Shown one piece after another: positions 59,853 to 64,000 of a stretch of 64,000 nucleotides of DNA. Below the pieces are notes generated by a model that did no database searches, had not been told where the DNA came from, and was given only the letters and a program-made list of their open reading frames with translations. Source of the stretch: AP-15 sp963735445. GTDB lineage: Bacteria > Pseudomonadota > Alphaproteobacteria > ATCC43930 > CGMCC-115725. The stretch is from the NCBI GenBank assembly GCA_963735445.1, contig CAVTLC010000048.1, positions 7,328 to 71,327 of the forward strand. Reading direction: 5' to 3'. The position numbers and the translations under genes were made by a program. Each line of letters starts with the position of its first letter. Position 1 is the first letter of the stretch.

Positions 59853-60353
59853 GGTTATTGTGGCATTCGGCTTGAAAAATCTGGTTGAAAACATACCGGA
59901 TCAAGCGGATCTCCGTACGGCGCGCTCCTAGCGGTGGGACAACCGGCATTTATCAGTGATGCACGTGACCCCGACAAGCCTCCGGTCGCGGGCTTAAGCC
60001 ACCCTGAGAGTCAGATGTTGTCTTCGTCGCCGGTCCATCCCGCGTCTTCGATCGGGCTGACGAGGTCACCGCAAATCGTGGCCGTTCCGGCCATGCGCCC
60101 AAAGATGTCTATGCCCTCCTCCATCGGCGATCGGCTTGTCCTGTTTGGTTATGATGATCACACGGCGCTGCCGTACTATTTGATCAGGTAATCGCAGGCA
60201 ATCGGCCTCGCAGTCGGCTATTGAAATCCGCTCGATTTTCTCCTCGATGTGCTTGATCCATGCCCAGTTTCCCGTCCATGTAGTCACGACGTGATGTGCC
60301 GGCGAGCACAGCAGCGGTGGGACCATCAGCGGCGAGCTCGGCAGGAGAAACGG
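59853..60353. other. Gap between gltD and the molybdenum hydroxylase gene
   Basis: About 500 bases. No convincing gene was found on either strand. A forward frame at 59934-60191 (85 residues) and the tail of a long reverse frame cross here, but neither has a binding site or family match. The end holds the promoter and the AGGAG binding site of the downstream gene. Confidence 0.35.
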
Positions 60354-62756
60354 ATGCGGGCGACGGTAAGCAGAACGGGTATCGGGCAGCCGGTGCGGCG
60401 CAAGGAAGATTTTCGGCTGCTGACCGGCAGAGGCTGCTTTGCCGACGACATCGCACTGCGCGGGATGGCGCACGCGGTGCTCGTACGCTCGCCACACGCG
60501 CATGCGCGCCTCGTCTCGGTCGACAGGAGAGCAGCACTCGCCGCACCCGGTGCGCTCGCAGTGCTGACCGGGGCCGACTATATCGCCGACGGGCTCGGGC
60601 CGATCCCGCACAATCCCGCGCTCTCGGCGCCGCCCGATGTGCAGGCGCGAACCTGCGGCTTCCCTCCGATCGCGACCACCCACTTCCCTCTGCCAACCGA
60701 CAAAACCCGCTATGTCGGCGAACCTGTTGCTCTCGTGGTCGCCGAGAGCATCGCCGCCGCCAAGGACGCCGCGGAACTGGTCGACATCGCCTATGAGCCG
60801 CTGCCGGCGGTGGCGCGCGCCGCCGAGGCGGTGGCGTCCACAGCGCCGCTGCTGTGGAACACCGCACCCGGCAATTTGTGCATCGATATCGAAGTCGGCG
60901 ACGAAGCCGCCACTGCCGCGGCATTTGCCGGCGCGGCACATGTCGTGCGGCTCGAAACCTGGGCGCAGCGCGTCACTGGCGTACCGATGGAGCCGCGTAC
61001 CAACCTCGCCGATTACGATCCGGCGACGGGCCAATACACCCTTTACACCGGCAGCGGCCGCGGCGTCGCCAAGGTTCGGCTCGACCTCGCCCAGATGCTC
61101 GCCGTCTCGCCGGAGCAGGTGCGGGTTGTCTGCCACGACATGGGCGGCAATTTCGGGACGCGGAACCTCTTCTACCCCGAATATGCGCTGCTCGCCTGGG
61201 CGGCGCGCCGGCTCGAACGACCGGTCAAATGGACTTGCGAGCGCCACGAATCGTTTCTGAGCGACTATCAGGGCCGCGACTTGACCGTGTGGGCCGAACT
61301 GGCGCTCGACGCCGAAGGCAATTTCCTCGCAATCCGCGGCGTCAATCTGAGCAATCTCGGGGGTCACGCCATCGCCTTTGGGCCATTGCAGAAAGGCCTC
61401 GGGCTGATGTCGAGCGTCTATCGCATCCCGGTCGGCTACTTCCGCGGCCAAGGTGCGGTCAGCAACACGGTGTCGACCACACCCTACCGCAGCTCCGGCC
61501 GGCCCGAGGCGATGTTTGTCGTCGAGCGACTTGTCGATCTGGCGGCAGATCGGCTCGGGCTCGACCGGGTTGAGCTGCGCCGCCGCAATCTGATCCCGCC
61601 CTCGGCGCAACCCTATGCCAACCCGCTCGGCGTCACCTATGACAGCGGCCACTACCAAGAGGCGATGGACGCCGCATTGGCGCTCGCTGATTGGGACGGC
61701 TTTCCGGTGCGCCGCGCCGAAGCCAGGCGGCGCGGCAAAATGCGCGGGATCGGTATTGCCAATTATGTCGAGATCACCTCGGGCGCCCCGCGCGAGCGCG
61801 GCGAAATCACCGTGCTGCCCGAAGGCAAGGTCGAGCTGGTCATGGGCACGATGGCCTCGGGGCAAGGCCACGAGACGAGTTTTGCGCAGCTTGCCAGCGA
61901 ATGGCTCGGCGTCCCGTTCGACAGCATTGTCTACGTCGCCCACGATACGGCGCGCGTCGCCGCGGGCGGCGGCTCGCATTCCGGCCGCTCGATGAAATTG
62001 GCGACCTCGATCATCGGCGCCGCGACCGACGAGATCATCGACAAGGGCCGGAAGATCGCGAGCTTTCTGCTCGAAACCGGCGAGGTCGACATCGAGTTCG
62101 CGCATGGGCGCTTTCGAATAACAGGCACCGACCGCGAGATCGGCTTGTTCGAGGTTGCTGCTGCCGCGGCTACCCGGCCGGATCTGCCGGAAGAATTGCA
62201 GGGGCCGCTTGCCGCGGTCTCCGACCAGACCCTGCCGGTCGCGAGTTTTCCCTATGGCACGCAGGTCTGCGAGGTCGAGGTCGATCCCGATACCGGCGAG
62301 GTCGAGATTGTCGGCTATGCCGCGGTGGACGATGTCGGCCGTGCGATCAATCCGCTGATCCTGCACGGCCAGACGCATGGCGGCCTCGCCCAGGGCGTCG
62401 GCCAGGCTTTGCTCGAGGAGTGCCATTACGATCCCAAGACCGGGCAAGCGTTGGCAGCGAGCTTTATGGATTACGCGATGCCGCGCGCCGGCACGTTTCC
62501 GTTCCTCAAGACGGCGCTCAGCGAGGTGCCGGCGCCGACCAACCGGCTCGGTGTGCGCTCCGGCGGCGAGGGCGGCACCACCCCGGCGTTAGGTGCGGTG
62601 ATCAACGCCATCGTCGATGCGCTCGCCGAATTCGGCGTGCATCATATCGAAATGCCGGCCACCCCCGAACGGGTATGGCGCGCGATTCAGGAGGCGCGCG
62701 CCACGAACGCTGCTTCTGGAGAACCTTCGCGGCGCTCCGGGAAGCCGCTGGGTTAG
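60354..62756 (+). CDS. Xanthine-dehydrogenase-family molybdenum subunit
   Basis: ATG 60354 follows AGGAGAAACGG; the frame upstream is not supported. The 800-residue protein matches the large molybdopterin subunit of CO dehydrogenase/aldehyde oxidase-type enzymes. It opens GIGQPVRRKEDFRLLTGRG. The cofactor and substrate loops are present: VPMEPRTNLADYDPATGQ, GGNFGTRN, YRSSGRPEAM, GQGHETSFAQ, and near the end RSGGEGGTTPALG with the catalytic glutamate. It would hydroxylate an aromatic or aldehyde carbon using water. The FAD and 2Fe-2S partner subunits are absent from this window. Confidence 0.9.
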   Translation: MRATVSRTGIGQPVRRKEDFRLLTGRGCFADDIALRGMAHAVLVRSPHAHARLVSVDRRAALAAPGALAVLTGADYIADGLGPIPHNPALSAPPDVQARTCGFPPIATTHFPLPTDKTRYVGEPVALVVAESIAAAKDAAELVDIAYEPLPAVARAAEAVASTAPLLWNTAPGNLCIDIEVGDEAATAAAFAGAAHVVRLETWAQRVTGVPMEPRTNLADYDPATGQYTLYTGSGRGVAKVRLDLAQMLAVSPEQVRVVCHDMGGNFGTRNLFYPEYALLAWAARRLERPVKWTCERHESFLSDYQGRDLTVWAELALDAEGNFLAIRGVNLSNLGGHAIAFGPLQKGLGLMSSVYRIPVGYFRGQGAVSNTVSTTPYRSSGRPEAMFVVERLVDLAADRLGLDRVELRRRNLIPPSAQPYANPLGVTYDSGHYQEAMDAALALADWDGFPVRRAEARRRGKMRGIGIANYVEITSGAPRERGEITVLPEGKVELVMGTMASGQGHETSFAQLASEWLGVPFDSIVYVAHDTARVAAGGGSHSGRSMKLATSIIGAATDEIIDKGRKIASFLLETGEVDIEFAHGRFRITGTDREIGLFEVAAAAATRPDLPEELQGPLAAVSDQTLPVASFPYGTQVCEVEVDPDTGEVEIVGYAAVDDVGRAINPLILHGQTHGGLAQGVGQALLEECHYDPKTGQALAASFMDYAMPRAGTFPFLKTALSEVPAPTNRLGVRSGGEGGTTPALGAVINAIVDALAEFGVHHIEMPATPERVWRAIQEARATNAASGEPSRRSGKPLG

Positions 62757-64000
62757 CCGTGGCTGGGCGCTGTCAGGCGGGTAAAGCCGTCCGGGCTCCA
62801 GTCTTCGCTGCCGACCCCGTGATGGACAACAAATAACCCATCGGGGTCGTATTTCGTCTTGATCGCCCGCAATCGGGGGTAGTTCGGGCCCCAATACGAG
62901 GTCTGCCATTGCGGCTCGAAAAAGTCGCTCTCCGCACCGTAAGCTCCGGTCGGCGGCGCCACCTTTTTCAATTCCCGCATTGCCTCACCGATCCGGGCAG
63001 CATGGCGACGGGCGGCCGCTAGATCGGGTTCGTGGCCGGGGAGCCCGGGAAAGGCGGGCGGACCCTCGCCGGCAATGATCGCGAGTGCAAAGGCATCGAG
63101 CACCGCCGGGTTCATCGCCGTCTCGCGCGTGGCGGCAATGGCTGCGTCGGAGCCGCCGGCGAGCCCCTTTTGCATGTGCAGTTCGACCGACCATAGCCGG
63201 CTGGCGGCAAATAATGCATCGGTCAGCGCCCCGCGACGATCGGGCTGCAGCAACGAGCTGGGCAGCCACACCGACTGATAACCATAAAGAAAATGCCCGC
63301 ATTCGGCCAAATTCCATGACCAGAAAATGTTGTCGGCGGGCGCGCCGGGCCGGTCGTCGGACAGTACCGCCTTCGGGAAATTTGCCCGCAAATACCCAGG
63401 GTCCCAAGCGTCACGCGCCGGCACTGCGATCACATTCGGCGGCACCTGGTAGGTGAAATCATCCGGCGCGCCGCCAATCCAATCGAAAAACGGCTGCCAA
63501 ACAGCTTCCGCTTGCTGCCGCGCGAGCCCTTGGAATGTCATACCGATGTTGAGCCTATTGCCGAGTCGCAACGAGACCGAATCAGCCCAATGCGGATTGA
63601 GCAGGTTGTCGGCATAGAAATCGACAAACCGGCCGACCAGCCGGCGAAAAGCCGCCTCCGAGGATGCAACGATCGACGCCTGTACCAGACCGATAAACGA
63701 CGGCAGCTCGTGAGTCTTTAGGGTCAGCCGGGTAACGACGCCGAGGCTACCGCCTCCACCCCCTTTGAGCCCCCAAAAAAGATCGGGGTTGGTGCAATGG
63801 TTGGCGATCCGGACGACGCCGTCGGCGGTGACGATCTCGGCTTCCAAGAGGCTGGCCGCAGCAGTGCCGAAATTTTTTGAAAAGCTGCCGAACCCGCCCG
63901 CTTGAACCAAGCCGGCGACACCGACGGTCAGGCACCCGCCGCCCTGCACATAACGCCCGCCTTCAGTCGTCACCTTGTTGTACGTGTGACCCCAGATCGC
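62753..64000 (-). CDS. Berberine-bridge-type FAD oxidase, partial at the right edge
   Basis: The frame is open to the right edge, so the N-terminus (FAD-anchoring histidine region) is missing. The visible part has the p-cresol methylhydroxylase/BBE-type FAD domain: VAGLVQAGGFGSFSKNFGTA, EAEIVTADGVVRIANH, NPDLFWGLKGGGGGSLGVVT. The C-terminal BBE segment is WGPNYPRLRAIKTKYDPDGL. The family oxidises alcohols, sugars or aromatic side chains with oxygen. It is convergent with the molybdenum subunit gene; the two stop codons overlap (TAG on one strand, TAA on the other). Both could belong to one catabolic set, though that is not shown. Confidence 0.85.
   Translation of the reverse strand, partial: AIWGHTYNKVTTEGGRYVQGGGCLTVGVAGLVQAGGFGSFSKNFGTAAASLLEAEIVTADGVVRIANHCTNPDLFWGLKGGGGGSLGVVTRLTLKTHELPSFIGLVQASIVASSEAAFRRLVGRFVDFYADNLLNPHWADSVSLRLGNRLNIGMTFQGLARQQAEAVWQPFFDWIGGAPDDFTYQVPPNVIAVPARDAWDPGYLRANFPKAVLSDDRPGAPADNIFWSWNLAECGHFLYGYQSVWLPSSLLQPDRRGALTDALFAASRLWSVELHMQKGLAGGSDAAIAATRETAMNPAVLDAFALAIIAGEGPPAFPGLPGHEPDLAAARRHAARIGEAMRELKKVAPPTGAYGAESDFFEPQWQTSYWGPNYPRLRAIKTKYDPDGLFVVHHGVGSEDWSPDGFTRLTAPSHG

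Noticed and set aside
60066..62447. Long reverse-strand open frame of 793 codons
   Set aside because: It lies antisense to the molybdenum subunit gene, which has clear family motifs. Its residues are rich in Arg, Asp, His and Ala as expected for a shadow of GC-rich coding DNA, with no domain signature.
61691..62836. Forward open frame of 381 codons in a second frame
   Set aside because: It overlaps the molybdenum subunit gene in another frame and has an Arg/Gly-rich composition without motifs.

Overview
The window is GC-rich DNA from a bacterium that is probably an alphaproteobacterium. The inference rests on gene content: a DUF992 secreted protein, a cold-shock protein with two cold-shock domains, divergent tyrS/anmK, a GltB/GltD glutamate synthase pair, and many soil-type flavin oxidoreductases. 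No rRNA, tRNA or CRISPR array was seen. The genus cannot be named from the sequence alone.

Region 1 (about 0.4-24.9 kb) is a cell-surface polysaccharide locus. It encodes an ABC-2 exporter (Wzm/Wzt-like), a GT4 glycosyltransferase, a rhamnan-synthesis F (RgpF)-like protein, two zinc-ribbon methyltransferase/TPR proteins, another methyltransferase, a split transketolase pair, a DegT-type aminotransferase, an RmlD-like reductase, and two large related proteins (17450-19728 and 21704-24667). Those two share an N-terminal domain that I cannot assign to a described family. Between the genes lie fragments of other sugar genes (a GT4 N-terminus, an RgpF C-terminus, a nucleotide-sugar dehydrogenase N-terminus, half of a SIS isomerase, a second aminotransferase N-terminus) and an insertion-sequence remnant. 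The locus has been rearranged repeatedly.

Region 2 (about 24.9-46 kb) is housekeeping and catabolic. It holds tyrS and anmK, two luciferase-like flavin oxidoreductases, DUF992, the cold-shock protein, a VOC protein, two MFS transporters, an NHL-repeat protein, an amidohydrolase, a DUF4242 protein, DUF1653, a cytochrome c, an acyl-CoA dehydrogenase, radC, an enoyl-CoA hydratase, a divergent ureohydrolase, a PPOX flavoprotein, a tandem DUF427 protein and a MarR regulator.

Region 3 (46.4-53.2 kb) looks like one tightly overlapped operon: a ModA-like binding protein, cytochrome b561, a sulfite-oxidase-like molybdoenzyme, a DUF2064 nucleotidyl/glycosyltransferase, a radical SAM/SPASM protein and a GT2 glycosyltransferase. 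It faces a convergent polytopic membrane protein. Region 4 (53.5-64 kb) holds gltB, gltD, a xanthine-dehydrogenase-type molybdenum subunit, and a berberine-bridge-type FAD oxidase cut by the right edge.

A practical warning applies to the whole window. At least twenty reading-frame breaks split otherwise well-conserved genes, including tyrS and gltB, which are normally indispensable. Many are single-base indels. The simplest reading is indel error in the assembly. For those genes I give the full span across the break and state where the frame changes.
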